Below are positions 38,004 through 46,946 of a stretch of 64,000 bases of DNA, piece by piece. Position 1 is the stretch's first letter. Each line of letters starts with the position of its first letter. Position numbers and translations under genes: made by a program. The notes under the pieces were generated by a model that ran no database searches, was not told the DNA's origin, and saw only the letters and a program-made list of their open reading frames with translations. Source of the DNA: Cylindrospermum stagnale PCC 7417 (GTDB taxonomy: Bacteria; Cyanobacteriota; Cyanobacteriia; Cyanobacteriales; Nostocaceae); NCBI RefSeq assembly GCF_000317535.1, contig NC_019757.1, positions 3,995,501 to 4,059,500 of the forward strand, written 5' to 3'.

Positions 38004-38733
38004 TTCTTCTTACCTTTGCGTCTTTGCGCGAAAAAAATCTTATCCTGTATCTAAACCCAGCGATTAGAAATCGCGTCTACACAAACAAAGTCCACCTGCG
38101 TGGACTAATTAATCTATGATGTCGCATCATTTATCATACGTCGTAAGTCATCAAGAGGTGATTCTGGTTCTTTGATTTCTGTTGTTTGTTCAATTTGCGG
38201 TTCATTGGGACAAAATTCTAGATAAACTTTCATTCTAAATTTTCCCTCTTGTCAATTTTTACCAGGTTTTAAAATCTGACAATTAACACCCTTATTTATC
38301 CAGTCACCAGTCTCTTTAATAGAGGGTAAACCACGACTGTTTATAGATTCTAATTCGTTATTTAGTTGATATAAACCACCATTATTCAAAATTAGCTGTG
38401 ATAATGCTAAATTCAGTTGACTGAGTTTTAAAATATGACCATTAAAATCAATTACAATATCACCTTGTTCAGAATCTAGAATTTGAAACTTACCTTCCAT
38501 TTCTTCTTACCTTTGCGTCTTTGCGTGAGAAAAATCTTATTTTATCTCTAAACCTAGCGATTAGAAATCGCGTCTACACAAACAAAGTCCACCTGCGTGG
38601 ACTAATTAATCTATGATGTCGCATCATTTATCATGCGTCGTAAGTCATCAAGAGGTGATTCTGGTTCTTTGATTTCTGTTGTTTCTTCAATTTCCGGTTC
38701 ATCAGGACAAAATTCTATAGATACTTTAATTCT
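37999..38733. repeat. ~240-bp direct repeat (copies at 37999 and 38497)
   Basis: Sequence from about 37999 to 38235 is repeated almost exactly from about 38497 to 38733 (offset about 498 bp). Each copy includes the start codon region of one KGK gene, a dispersed GCGATTAGAAATCGCGTC and AGTCCACCTGCGTGGACT block, and the last about 40 codons of the next KGK gene. It marks a recent tandem duplication that produced the middle KGK copy. Confidence 0.85.
38114..38500 (-). pseudogene. KGK-domain gene, copy 2, broken by TGA
   Basis: The frame is full-length (128 residues plus stop) except for one in-frame TGA at 38254-38252. There the other copies have TGG, the Trp just before the KGK-type motif (KN-stop-QEGKFRMKV here). 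After the stop it continues intact to the family tail ESPLDDLRRMINDATS. As it stands it yields an 82-residue truncated product. A single recent nonsense change explains it; a sequencing error or read-through are alternatives. Confidence 0.8.
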
Positions 38734-39018
38734 AAATTTTCCTTTTTGCCATCCTTCAGAATTAAATTTGAGGATTTCACATTCTATTCCCTCCTTAAAA
38801 AATTTAGAATTATATCTATAGAATTTATTACCAATTACATTTCCACCTGGATCTATATCTACTCCATAAGATGTTAATTGTTCATAAAGTGCATTAGCTA
38901 AATTACCGCAAAATATTGTTTTTATTGTTTCTTGAATTTTAGAAATTTTAAATACCTTATCCTTAATTGATAAAACTTCATTTTGATTACAATTGTCTAA
39001 TTTAAAATTATCTTCCAC
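38611..39018 (-). CDS. KGK-domain protein, copy 3
   Basis: A 135-aa KGK-family protein. The GTG at 39018 (VEDNFKLDNCNQNEV) is chosen because it aligns with the MEDNFK start of its paralogues and has AGGAGGAGAG just upstream. A longer frame from 39141 would translate the repeat array and overlap the dynamin gene. The motif is GWQKGKFRIKVSIEFCPDE and the tail ESPLDDLRRMINDATS. It is the first gene after the dynamin-like GTPase (103 bp between). Confidence 0.8.
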   Translation of the reverse strand: MEDNFKLDNCNQNEVLSIKDKVFKISKIQETIKTIFCGNLANALYEQLTSYGVDIDPGGNVIGNKFYRYNSKFFKEGIECEILKFNSEGWQKGKFRIKVSIEFCPDEPEIEETTEIKEPESPLDDLRRMINDATS

Positions 39019-39028
39019 CTCTCCTCCT

Positions 39029-39068
39029 CTCTGCGTCTCTGCGTCTCTGCGTCTCTGCGTCTCTGCGT
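39029..39068. repeat. CTCTGCGT octamer array
   Basis: Five perfect CTCTGCGT units between the dynamin gene and KGK copy 3, adjoining the ribosome site of the latter. Related TTTGCGTCTTTGCG blocks precede the other KGK genes and occur elsewhere in the window. Confidence 0.9.
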
Positions 39069-39121
39069 GAGAAAATAAAAACATAGGTGAACACAGAAAA
39101 ACCCTGCATTCACCCAAAGTA

Positions 39122-41506
39122 TTATACCTCTTCTTCACCAATTATCGGCAGTAAATATTCAGATAATTGCATCGCTTGTAAACAGCTATTGATTTCCGCA
39201 ACTGCTGTATTATACTCCTCAATTTTTCTCTCAACTTGACTCAACAAACGCTGATTATTGGCAATCTTTTCCTCTGCTTCTTGTTCCAATGTTTTCTCTA
39301 AATAAGCACGCGCATAGGGATACTGTTGTAATATCTCATCTGCTTGTTTTTCCCCCATTGGTAACAAGTGAGTTTTGATGGTTTGGTTGATGGTTTGACG
39401 GAAAGATTTACGAATGGTGTCGGAAACTTTGGGTTCAAAATCTAACTTCAATAATTGTCTAATTGCAGGTTCAGCTTCGATGACGCTTTCTGAGTCATAA
39501 GCTTGAGATGTTTGTTGTAATGTTTGCCGAAATTGATAGATAGAAAATGTCCCTTCATCGTAAAATCTCGGACTTTCTCGCACAAATCTATCGCATTCCA
39601 CACTTGCTGCACTTATTAAAGCTTGGGAAACTTGTTTTTCTATGACTTTTATCTGTGATTCAATTCCCCCATCATTTCCTAACAAGCGATACAATTGACG
39701 GTAAAATTCTGATTTTCTAATTTTTTCCATTAACTGCTGAAATAGATTAGCAATTACTTGTTGACAAGATTCTATTAAAATGTCTTCCAACTGATTGGAT
39801 AAGTAATAAAATGCCTCTACTAAAATAGCCAATAAAGGTGCGGTTGCGTTGCGAGGATGACTCAATGTTGCACGTCGGTAAGCTTCTGCAACGGAAAAGG
39901 TATCTAGTAATTCATCGAGACGACGAATCATGCGTGATTGTAATTGTCGGAAATCAGTTTCAAATTCCTCGCAATTATTATTAATTAATTTATTGACTTC
40001 TTCATGTATATGAAGGCTAAAATCTTTACCAACTTGCTGGAGTTGCTGATTTAATTTCTGCAACTCATGTTCTTTCATACTCTCGATTTCTCGCGGTTGA
40101 CTATCTAAGTCTCGTTGTAGATTTTGATAGTGTTTTTTGAGTTTAATGCAAATGTCTTCTAAATCATCAGCGAGGTTTTTGAATAATTGCGGACGTTTTT
40201 CTTCTGTGAGATAGCGAGTAATAGATTTACGGAATTCTTCAACTCCACTATCTTGAATTAGTTGGTTAATTAACGGTGTTCCCTGTTCGCTTAAAATTCT
40301 GACGTAGTTTTCATTGGGAGTTTCAAAGCTATTCACCGAAATGCGGAATTGACTGGGTGATAATTTACCAGAGTTAGCACAGTAACGGTTAAATTCGTTA
40401 ATAAATTGTGGTGTTTCTTCTCTACCTTCCAAGCTTTTAACGGTTTCCACAAAAATCGAGTCTAATCCAAATCTATCTAATCTCGTCGTCTGTTTAATTT
40501 GACTTCCGTAAAATCCTAATAACCCGCTGGTTTTATAAACTCTGCTAGTATCTCGAAATTGGCTATTAATTAAATCTTCTAAACGTTGTCTGAGTTGGTT
40601 GTTGTACCAAGTTTCGTCAATGCGGTTAAAGATATAAAAAACTCTGTCTCTTATCCCTGCATTCTCCCGCATTATTTCCAATAATTCGGTTTCTTCTTTT
40701 GTCATATCTCCTGCTGATGCAGGTTTAAGAACACAGACTACTGCTGATGTATCTGGATGTTGAATTTTTGTATAAGTTAATTGTGCATCTTTTTCTACTG
40801 GTGCATCAATTCCGGGTGTGTCGATAATAACGTTACCATCTTGCAAGAGGGGATGATGACAGTAATATTCTATTCGCTTTAAAACTGCGCTGTTACTACC
40901 TCTTCGCGCATATCCCGCAGCTTCTTTGAGGTTGGTAAAGTTAAATTGTTCCATTGAGTATGTAGCGTTATTAACCGTGTTGATGCGTTCACGGTTTGTT
41001 ACATATCCTTCTAATAACAAAATTAATGCTTTTGCTTGTTTTCCCCGTTCTGATTTACTCTCTCCACCTTCTTGTTGAATAATTACTGTACAACCTTGAC
41101 GCAATAAATCAATTACCTCAGATTGATTAATATTTTCTACTGTTTTAAATCCCAACTGCTGACACAAAAAAACCGCTTGTTCTTGAATTTCCTTTTCACT
41201 CAAAAAGGTTAAAACAACTCTTTCTGTATCTGCTTCTGCATACTCAATTTTGCACTCTGTACCAGTTGCGTGTCCTTCTGCACTGTACAGCAATTCTCTC
41301 TCTAATAGTGCATTAATTAGCATCGACTTACCTGCACTAAAAGCACCTGCAAACACAATTTCAAACTTTGGAGAAATTGCTTTATCCAAAGAAATTTGCA
41401 CAGGTGTAATATCTTGAGAACGCAAAGCTGCTTCTTGGTGCAACAGGTTTAAAATAGATTCAACTTGTGCTACTAATTGCTGACATTGAGGCGCTAAAGT
41501 TGACAT
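39122..41506 (-). CDS. Dynamin-like GTPase
   Basis: A 794-aa bacterial dynamin-like protein. The G domain starts near residue 48: P-loop GAFSAGKS at 54-61, G2 Thr in GHATGTECKIEY, G3 IIDTPGIDAP, and G4-like NRID. An inserted segment (about 100-190) separates P-loop and G3. The remainder is long amphipathic helix with Gln/Arg/Glu repeats forming the stalk, with a weak hydrophobic patch (LLAILVEAFYYL) rather than a clear membrane span. It is not closely similar to the TerB-fused dynamin at 22 kb. KGK and HNH genes follow on the same strand, suggesting an accessory cassette. Confidence 0.88.
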   Translation of the reverse strand: MSTLAPQCQQLVAQVESILNLLHQEAALRSQDITPVQISLDKAISPKFEIVFAGAFSAGKSMLINALLERELLYSAEGHATGTECKIEYAEADTERVVLTFLSEKEIQEQAVFLCQQLGFKTVENINQSEVIDLLRQGCTVIIQQEGGESKSERGKQAKALILLLEGYVTNRERINTVNNATYSMEQFNFTNLKEAAGYARRGSNSAVLKRIEYYCHHPLLQDGNVIIDTPGIDAPVEKDAQLTYTKIQHPDTSAVVCVLKPASAGDMTKEETELLEIMRENAGIRDRVFYIFNRIDETWYNNQLRQRLEDLINSQFRDTSRVYKTSGLLGFYGSQIKQTTRLDRFGLDSIFVETVKSLEGREETPQFINEFNRYCANSGKLSPSQFRISVNSFETPNENYVRILSEQGTPLINQLIQDSGVEEFRKSITRYLTEEKRPQLFKNLADDLEDICIKLKKHYQNLQRDLDSQPREIESMKEHELQKLNQQLQQVGKDFSLHIHEEVNKLINNNCEEFETDFRQLQSRMIRRLDELLDTFSVAEAYRRATLSHPRNATAPLLAILVEAFYYLSNQLEDILIESCQQVIANLFQQLMEKIRKSEFYRQLYRLLGNDGGIESQIKVIEKQVSQALISAASVECDRFVRESPRFYDEGTFSIYQFRQTLQQTSQAYDSESVIEAEPAIRQLLKLDFEPKVSDTIRKSFRQTINQTIKTHLLPMGEKQADEILQQYPYARAYLEKTLEQEAEEKIANNQRLLSQVERKIEEYNTAVAEINSCLQAMQLSEYLLPIIGEEEV

Positions 41507-41560
41507 AGAAAGTAGTAAACAATGTGTATCAGCATTGTAATACTACTAAGCTGATTTTAG

Positions 41561-44074
41561 CTATATCATGCTTAAAGCACCACGGGTTACACCTAATTGG
41601 TTTTGTAATTTCAATTCTCTCCAAAGTTGAGAACCTGTGATTTCTCCTTGGAGGAGTTGACTGTAGCGGTGTATCGTTTTTGTTACTTGTTCTGGTGTTT
41701 CGTTAAGAAATTCGATGCGGAAGTGCTGCAAACCCAATGATATCAGCCGTTGTACGTACTCGGCTCCGGTTTGGGCGGTGCTGTTAAATACAGTGTTGCG
41801 GCAACCGGCATCGGCTTTGAGGACGTGTTCGCTACCGACTCTGTCGCGCAATTTCACTTCCTGCTTTTCACATGGTCGGCCGCAGTTGGTGTAGTCTGTA
41901 CCTGTGGAGAGGAAGGCACAAAATACGCAGTGTTCCATGTGGAACATTGGCATGTGTTGATGAATTGTCACTTCAAACCACTGGGGAGGACAATTTGTGA
42001 CTAAATCTTCTAATTGGGTAATATTCAAGTCATAAGATGCTGTCACCCGTTCTAAACCACAGTGCCGCTGAAAGTAATCTGCTGTTAAAGGGTTGGCAAC
42101 ATTGAGAGAAAAATCACCAATACATCTTTCTGTAGCAAAAAATTGCAACTGGTCGTAATTCCTGACTATATAACCATCTGCTTCAGAAGCGCGGACTTGC
42201 TGCAAAATCCAGTTTTCGCCTGGTTTGGTAATTCGAGGTGGTGCTACCCAAATAGTGGGAACTGCTGAATGTTGACGTACTATCTGCACAGCTTCTTTGT
42301 AGGTGCGGATGTCTTCAAATTCACAGTAAAGGGTCTGAATTCCAGTTTGAAGTGCGGCTTGCAGTTGTTTGAGGTTTCGCACTAAAACAATCAGAGATGG
42401 GGAATGTTGGACTGTGGGAGACTTTGTAGGAAGTAAGTTTTGCCAAGAAATATCAGAACGCAATTCCCAGCGTTTGGGTTGACTTCGCAATTCTTCTAAC
42501 TGTGTGACGATTTCCCGTCGCATCCGGTTTAGTTCGCTGACGGGTAACATGGCATCACATTTTAGGTAATTTGTCAAGTCTCCTAAACAAAAGGGTGTAT
42601 TACCAAGACGACCGAATTGTTCTTGTAAGCGTTCGGTGGTGAGGGGTTTGGTGTGTGCCTCGGTTAGAACAATTGCCGAATCTACTTGAACGATGTTACC
42701 AAATTCATCGCGTGCGATCGCAATTAACACCTGTCCAATTTCGCCATAAACCTCTAAATCAATGGGGCGCTGAAATTGGGGGTTCTCCCCAGCAAAGCTT
42801 TGACGCAACTGTTTATCTAGTTCTGGGTCGCTGGTTTTCCAAACTTTATCACCCAAATGTACCCGATGCAGATTTAAGTCGTTTCTGCCAAAAGTTAATA
42901 CGGTGTCTTTGCCTTTATGTTCCACTGCATATATGCGTCCCCCTTCTTCTTTGGCTTCTGGATGTCCGCAGTCAAACACAATTCCGTCTCCTGGTTTGAC
43001 TGGTGCTTCTAGTTTAATTGTCACTTGTTCGTTACGGATGCGGGTAACTTCCCCTAGGTAAACTCCGCGTTTTTTACCAAATCGGGCATGAACTAATTCT
43101 TGATTATTAATTCCGCCAAACCATCCGGTGTAAATGCCGCGAGAGAATGCCATTTCTAGGTTGTAGTGATCTCTCGCTGAAGAAGACATTGGTTGTAGAG
43201 ACGTTCCATGGAACGTCTCTACATTTGTATTTGTCGAAGTTTCGACAACCCGATCTAAGGCTTGGCGATAAACACGGGTGACGTTGGCAACATACTCTGG
43301 GGCTTTGAGGCGTCCTTCAATTTTCAGAGAAGTTATACCAGATTTAACTAATTCTGGCAGGACTTCTAACCCTGCTAAGTCTTGGGGACTGAGTAAGTAT
43401 TTGCGATCGCCTAAATCGACAATTTCCCCATCCGCTATTAAATCATAGGGCATCCGGCAAGCTTGGGCACATTCGCCCCGGTTAGCGGAACGTCCACCTA
43501 GTGCTTCGCTGGTTAAACATTGTCCAGAATAAGCGACGCACAATGCACCGTGTACAAAAACTTCGAGAGGGAGGGAAGTCTTTTGTTTAATTTTGTTAAT
43601 TTCTGCGATGGAACATTCCCGCGCTAAAACCACCAACTGACAACCGAGGGATTCGGCAAATTCTACCCCGGCTGCACTGGTGATGGTCATTTGGGTTGAG
43701 GCGTGAATGGGAAAATCGGGGGAAAGATGACGGATGAGGCGACAAATGCCGACATCTTGGACGATTACCGCATCTACACCGGCAGAGATGATTGTGCGGA
43801 GATATTGCTGTGCTTCTCTGAGTTCTTGGGGAAAAATTAGGGTATTGAGGGTGACATAGCCTTTAACGCCCCGCAGGTGGAGAAATTGCATTAATTTGGG
43901 TAAGTCTGCTGGGGTGAAGTTTTGCGATCGCATTCTGGCGTTAAATTTATCCAACCCGAAGTAAATCGCATCCGCGCCATTTTCTACTGCTGCTTTGGCA
44001 CATTCCCAGTTACCAGCGGGGGCCAGGAGTTCGGGACGTTGGGGGGAAGGGCTGGATGTGCGATCGCTTTTCAT
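41561..44074 (-). CDS. U32 family peptidase / RNA hydroxylation protein (RlhA-like)
   Basis: An 837-aa protein. The N-terminal U32 domain (PELLAPAGNWECAKAAVENGADAIYFG, then VFVHGALCVAYSGQC and the Cys-rich RGECAQACRMPY) coordinates an iron-sulfur cluster in RlhA/TrhP relatives. These proteins hydroxylate a cytidine of 23S rRNA or a tRNA uridine. A DUF3656-like middle and a second half with CVFCAFLSTGTDYTNCGRPCEKQ make it the long, RlhA-type form. A 28-bp palindrome (43195-43222) is inserted in frame, encoding VETFHGTSLQ. Which RNA it modifies cannot be told. Confidence 0.85.
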   Translation of the reverse strand: MKSDRTSSPSPQRPELLAPAGNWECAKAAVENGADAIYFGLDKFNARMRSQNFTPADLPKLMQFLHLRGVKGYVTLNTLIFPQELREAQQYLRTIISAGVDAVIVQDVGICRLIRHLSPDFPIHASTQMTITSAAGVEFAESLGCQLVVLARECSIAEINKIKQKTSLPLEVFVHGALCVAYSGQCLTSEALGGRSANRGECAQACRMPYDLIADGEIVDLGDRKYLLSPQDLAGLEVLPELVKSGITSLKIEGRLKAPEYVANVTRVYRQALDRVVETSTNTNVETFHGTSLQPMSSSARDHYNLEMAFSRGIYTGWFGGINNQELVHARFGKKRGVYLGEVTRIRNEQVTIKLEAPVKPGDGIVFDCGHPEAKEEGGRIYAVEHKGKDTVLTFGRNDLNLHRVHLGDKVWKTSDPELDKQLRQSFAGENPQFQRPIDLEVYGEIGQVLIAIARDEFGNIVQVDSAIVLTEAHTKPLTTERLQEQFGRLGNTPFCLGDLTNYLKCDAMLPVSELNRMRREIVTQLEELRSQPKRWELRSDISWQNLLPTKSPTVQHSPSLIVLVRNLKQLQAALQTGIQTLYCEFEDIRTYKEAVQIVRQHSAVPTIWVAPPRITKPGENWILQQVRASEADGYIVRNYDQLQFFATERCIGDFSLNVANPLTADYFQRHCGLERVTASYDLNITQLEDLVTNCPPQWFEVTIHQHMPMFHMEHCVFCAFLSTGTDYTNCGRPCEKQEVKLRDRVGSEHVLKADAGCRNTVFNSTAQTGAEYVQRLISLGLQHFRIEFLNETPEQVTKTIHRYSQLLQGEITGSQLWRELKLQNQLGVTRGALSMI
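43195..43222. repeat. 28-bp palindrome inside the U32 gene
   Basis: GTAGAGACGTTCCA joined to its exact reverse complement. It is the same family as the palindrome at 22295-22322 but lies within coding sequence, where it and a few flanking bases add about 12 residues without a frameshift. Confidence 0.85.
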
Positions 44075-44228
44075 CGGATTTAGTCAGGGTTAGGTGTCAC
44101 CATAGCGATTTTATCTAAGTTGGTAGGTCTTTGTGGGGGCTTGTTTATTCACAAGATCACAGAATTATAAATCGTACAAAGTCTTAAACCAGGTTATAAA
44201 TCCCTGAACCTTGGGATTTTGCGGTTGT

Positions 44229-44774
44229 TTAAACCGTAGGTGCAACAGCAATTGATGATAAGAAATTAATCAAATCCTGTATTAATGGATGTTGTTGCAA
44301 TATCTTAATGTCATCATCACTGATATTGCTCAATATTGTGTCAATAACTGGCGTATCTTTGCCAAAAACTTCTGCTAGAAATCTTTTGGGATGACTCTGG
44401 GCAAATTGCCATTCTAAATCAGTAAAGCTGCGGTTAGCTATTTTCTCAATTAATGATTTATTTTGTAATAAAATAACTTCTATTTCTGGAGTTGCTAGTC
44501 CAACTTGAAAGGGAATGCCCGCAGATGCTTGACGAAATACATATTCAATTAAATCAGACTTTTCAAATATCTGATCTTTATCTTCTGTATTTGCATCTAT
44601 CACAAGAGCAACAGGGATTGACCTAGTACCAAGAAGTGAACTAGCTAAAGAACGCGTTCTGTACGGGCTTGCACCTGCTATAAATGTAACATTTTGAATC
44701 AATTGTGGTGGTAGCAATCGCTTTAAAATTCTTATATCTTTATCACTTTCGGTAAGGATATACGCTAGGGTCAC
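44229..44774 (-). CDS. TOPRIM-like protein coupled to a nuclease gene
   Basis: A 181-aa protein. The N-terminal pattern LAYILTESDKD with an acidic residue at E9, and IPVALVIDANTEDKD with D60, resembles a TOPRIM fold (Glu on the first strand, Asp on a later strand) as in OLD-type nucleases. The second acidic residue of the usual DxD is N62 here, so the assignment is tentative. The C-terminal part is helical. Its ATG overlaps the stop of the upstream PD-(D/E)XK gene (ATGA-type, 4 bp), so the two are translationally coupled. Confidence 0.6.
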   Translation of the reverse strand: MTLAYILTESDKDIRILKRLLPPQLIQNVTFIAGASPYRTRSLASSLLGTRSIPVALVIDANTEDKDQIFEKSDLIEYVFRQASAGIPFQVGLATPEIEVILLQNKSLIEKIANRSFTDLEWQFAQSHPKRFLAEVFGKDTPVIDTILSNISDDDIKILQQHPLIQDLINFLSSIAVAPTV

Positions 44775-45325
44775 AACACATCCTCCAATGTAATATCGTA
44801 ATTAGGGATACCTTTTTCAATGCAGACCCGATATTTTTTGATCAGCGATCTACGTATACATCTATTTTGCAGTGAATATTGAATTTCTTCTCCTCCCCAT
44901 AACAGGATAGTTTGAGGCGCAATAAATCCAACTAAAGTTACAGCAGATTCTGTAAATCCCTTTCGACTAAACACACAACCAATAGTTGTTACAGGTCTTC
45001 GTAATAGTTGATTTCTTAGTTTTGCTATAGGTTCTATCTTAGCTTCTTTAGCCGCATCCTTACATTCTATAAGACAGGCTAGACCATCTGCATAAACTAC
45101 TCCGTCAATTTGCTCTATTTCATCTTCATTCATGTACACACTATAAGGCCAGGTAACATCAGCGCTATCAAGTTGAAATGCACGTAAAACTAGGTATTCT
45201 AAGGCTTTACCTGCATCCCAACCAAGAGCCTTGGTATTAACTGACTCAATTTCTGACCATAGGTTGATTAAATCATCCCAATTATAGCTTGCAATCTTGG
45301 CTTGATACTCTGCACCTGTAGGCAT
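44771..45325 (-). CDS. PD-(D/E)XK (Mrr-like) restriction endonuclease domain protein
   Basis: A 184-aa protein with a restriction-endonuclease-like core: helix AGKALEYLVLRAF, then D74 in EQIDGVVY and E87-x-K89 in LIECKD, forming the D...ExK site. This resembles Mrr-type or DUF-type restriction endonucleases. It precedes the TOPRIM-like gene with a 4-bp overlap. A D12-class adenine methyltransferase gene lies 140 bp upstream on the same strand. A decayed copy of its N-terminus lies on the far side of the methyltransferase (46424-46551). Confidence 0.75.
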   Translation of the reverse strand: MPTGAEYQAKIASYNWDDLINLWSEIESVNTKALGWDAGKALEYLVLRAFQLDSADVTWPYSVYMNEDEIEQIDGVVYADGLACLIECKDAAKEAKIEPIAKLRNQLLRRPVTTIGCVFSRKGFTESAVTLVGFIAPQTILLWGGEEIQYSLQNRCIRRSLIKKYRVCIEKGIPNYDITLEDVL

Positions 45326-45465
45326 GATTTCATTTTAGCTATTTTATTGCTGTTATGTTCAGATACTTAGAGAATATTTTAGCGTATTGCAGTAACGCTT
45401 GTCACAAAAAAATAATAAGTAGTTAACAAGAATTAGGCGATCACTTCCCATAACCTTGTTAAAAG

Positions 45466-46347
45466 CTAAATCAAGGATAAGTGACATTCAAATTCTGCTT
45501 TTTCTAAATTTTTATTCACAGATTTTTCTTCCACATTTTCTATTTCATAATTTACCCACAGCACTTCTGTTCTTAATCCTTTTGTAGAATGGCAAGTTTT
45601 AGCTGGTGCGGCGATAAATTTCCAATCACCATAGAGTTCTTCCATTAAAGAGCATTGATAACCTGATATGGCAACTTTACCTTTGATATTGTGAAGTACA
45701 TTACTCAATTCTCGATGCTGTTTATCTGTCATCTCGTAAGCATAAGCTTGACTATCACCTCTCGAAGCGTGTGGGTAGGGAGGATCACAATAAAACAAAG
45801 TCTCTTCACTGTCGTAGCGTTGAATGACTTTAATCGCTGGGTCATTTTCAATCTGCACTCTTAAAAGTCTTTGAACAATATTCGGTAAATCTTCTACACT
45901 TCCCAACCATCTAGAAACAGCACCAGCCATCCCTGCGCGGCTTGTTAATTTACAGTGTGCCCATCTGCCAGAACTCGCTTTTTGCGCTAAACCAGTTCTC
46001 ACCTGTCTAGCCCTAATAAAAAATCTTCTTGCCCGTTCAAAATTAGATATATCTGGGGTAATGTCAGCAATTGCTATCTCAAATTCTTCACGAGAGAAAG
46101 GAGTTAAGCCAATAGCCTCAATGAGACTTTCCTTTTGCTCTCGTAGTACGCGAAAAAAATTAACGACTTCACCATCAAGATCATTGTATGTTTCTACTGG
46201 TGAAGGATTGCGATTGAGTAAAACTGCCGCTGAACCTCCAAATGGTTCACAATAATGCTGGGCATTTGGCAAGAGAGGTAAAAGCCAATCAAGATGGCTG
46301 AATTTGCCTCCATACCAGCCAAAAGCTATCTGCTTGTTTTTGCCCAT
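45466..46347 (-). CDS. D12-class DNA adenine methyltransferase
   Basis: A 293-aa Dam-like N6-adenine methyltransferase. The SAM-binding motif is at the N-terminus (FGWYGGKFSHL and CEPFGGSAAVLLNR), a target-recognition segment lies in the middle (about 80-170), and the catalytic motif IV DPPY is at 188-191, followed by SGYQCSLMEELYGDW. Alone it could be an orphan regulator methylase. Next to a PD-(D/E)XK nuclease it could be the protective half of a restriction-modification system. The recognition sequence cannot be predicted here. Confidence 0.88.
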   Translation of the reverse strand: MGKNKQIAFGWYGGKFSHLDWLLPLLPNAQHYCEPFGGSAAVLLNRNPSPVETYNDLDGEVVNFFRVLREQKESLIEAIGLTPFSREEFEIAIADITPDISNFERARRFFIRARQVRTGLAQKASSGRWAHCKLTSRAGMAGAVSRWLGSVEDLPNIVQRLLRVQIENDPAIKVIQRYDSEETLFYCDPPYPHASRGDSQAYAYEMTDKQHRELSNVLHNIKGKVAISGYQCSLMEELYGDWKFIAAPAKTCHSTKGLRTEVLWVNYEIENVEEKSVNKNLEKAEFECHLSLI

Positions 46348-46423
46348 TATTTTATCCTTGTAGGCTTATAGTCTCTCAGGAGAGTCTAAAATACTATTGC
46401 ATAAAAGTAAGAAACCGAGGCAT

Positions 46424-46551
46424 ATCAAGTTGCAATGCACGTAAAACTAGATGTTCTCATGCTTTACCTGTATCCCGACTGGGAGTATTGCCTAATTCAA
46501 TTTCTGACCATAGTCTAATTAACTCATCCCAGTTATAGCGCTTGTAGGCAT
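46424..46551 (-). pseudogene. Decayed N-terminal copy of the PD-(D/E)XK gene
   Basis: Read on the minus strand it begins ATG-CCT-ACA like the intact gene at 45325. After a deletion-caused frame change it matches it closely: YNWDELIRLWSEIE against YNWDDLINLWSEIE, and HLVLRALQLD against YLVLRAFQLD. An in-frame TGA interrupts the match. Only about the first 50 codons remain. It shows that the nuclease gene was once duplicated around the methyltransferase. Confidence 0.85.
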
Positions 46552-46946
46552 GACTTCGTTTCATGTGTAATTTTTTTGTGCTCTATTTTTCGGATATTTG
46601 CCGGATATTTAGAATTTTAGTAACAAAAATACAATAAGTAATAGCTAAATATAGCACTTACGCATTCTCAGTCTTAGAAGCTCAAAATATCATCAGAACA
46701 TAAATTTCGGTAATACTACCGGAAAAATGTATTATTTGTTTTAATCACCAGTTTGTCGATAGACTTACCGTATATTATGGATAGAACAATAAAATAACCA
46801 ACCTTAAAAGGCAAATTTGGCAGTAATCAAGTATTAACTGGTTAAATTTGGCTGATTTAGGTTTTTTACTGAAAATAGCTGCTCATAGCTAGCTGAAAAG
46901 AGTATTTGCCAAGTTAGAAGAAATCAGAGAATCAAAAGGAGTAAAT
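46552..46946. other. Intergenic region before the phosphatase-like gene
   Basis: About 395 AT-rich bp between divergent units. No gene or RNA was recognised beyond the nuclease remnant to its left. It should contain the promoter for the gene at 46947. Confidence 0.35.

Noticed and set aside
38252-38254. TGA in KGK copy 2 as selenocysteine or programmed read-through
   Set aside because: The paralogues have Trp there and no SECIS-like structure is evident; a nonsense mutation is simpler.
39019-39141. Longer start for KGK copy 3 (ATG 39141)
   Set aside because: It would translate the CTCTGCGT array and overlap the dynamin gene; the GTG at 39018 aligns with its paralogues and has a good ribosome site.
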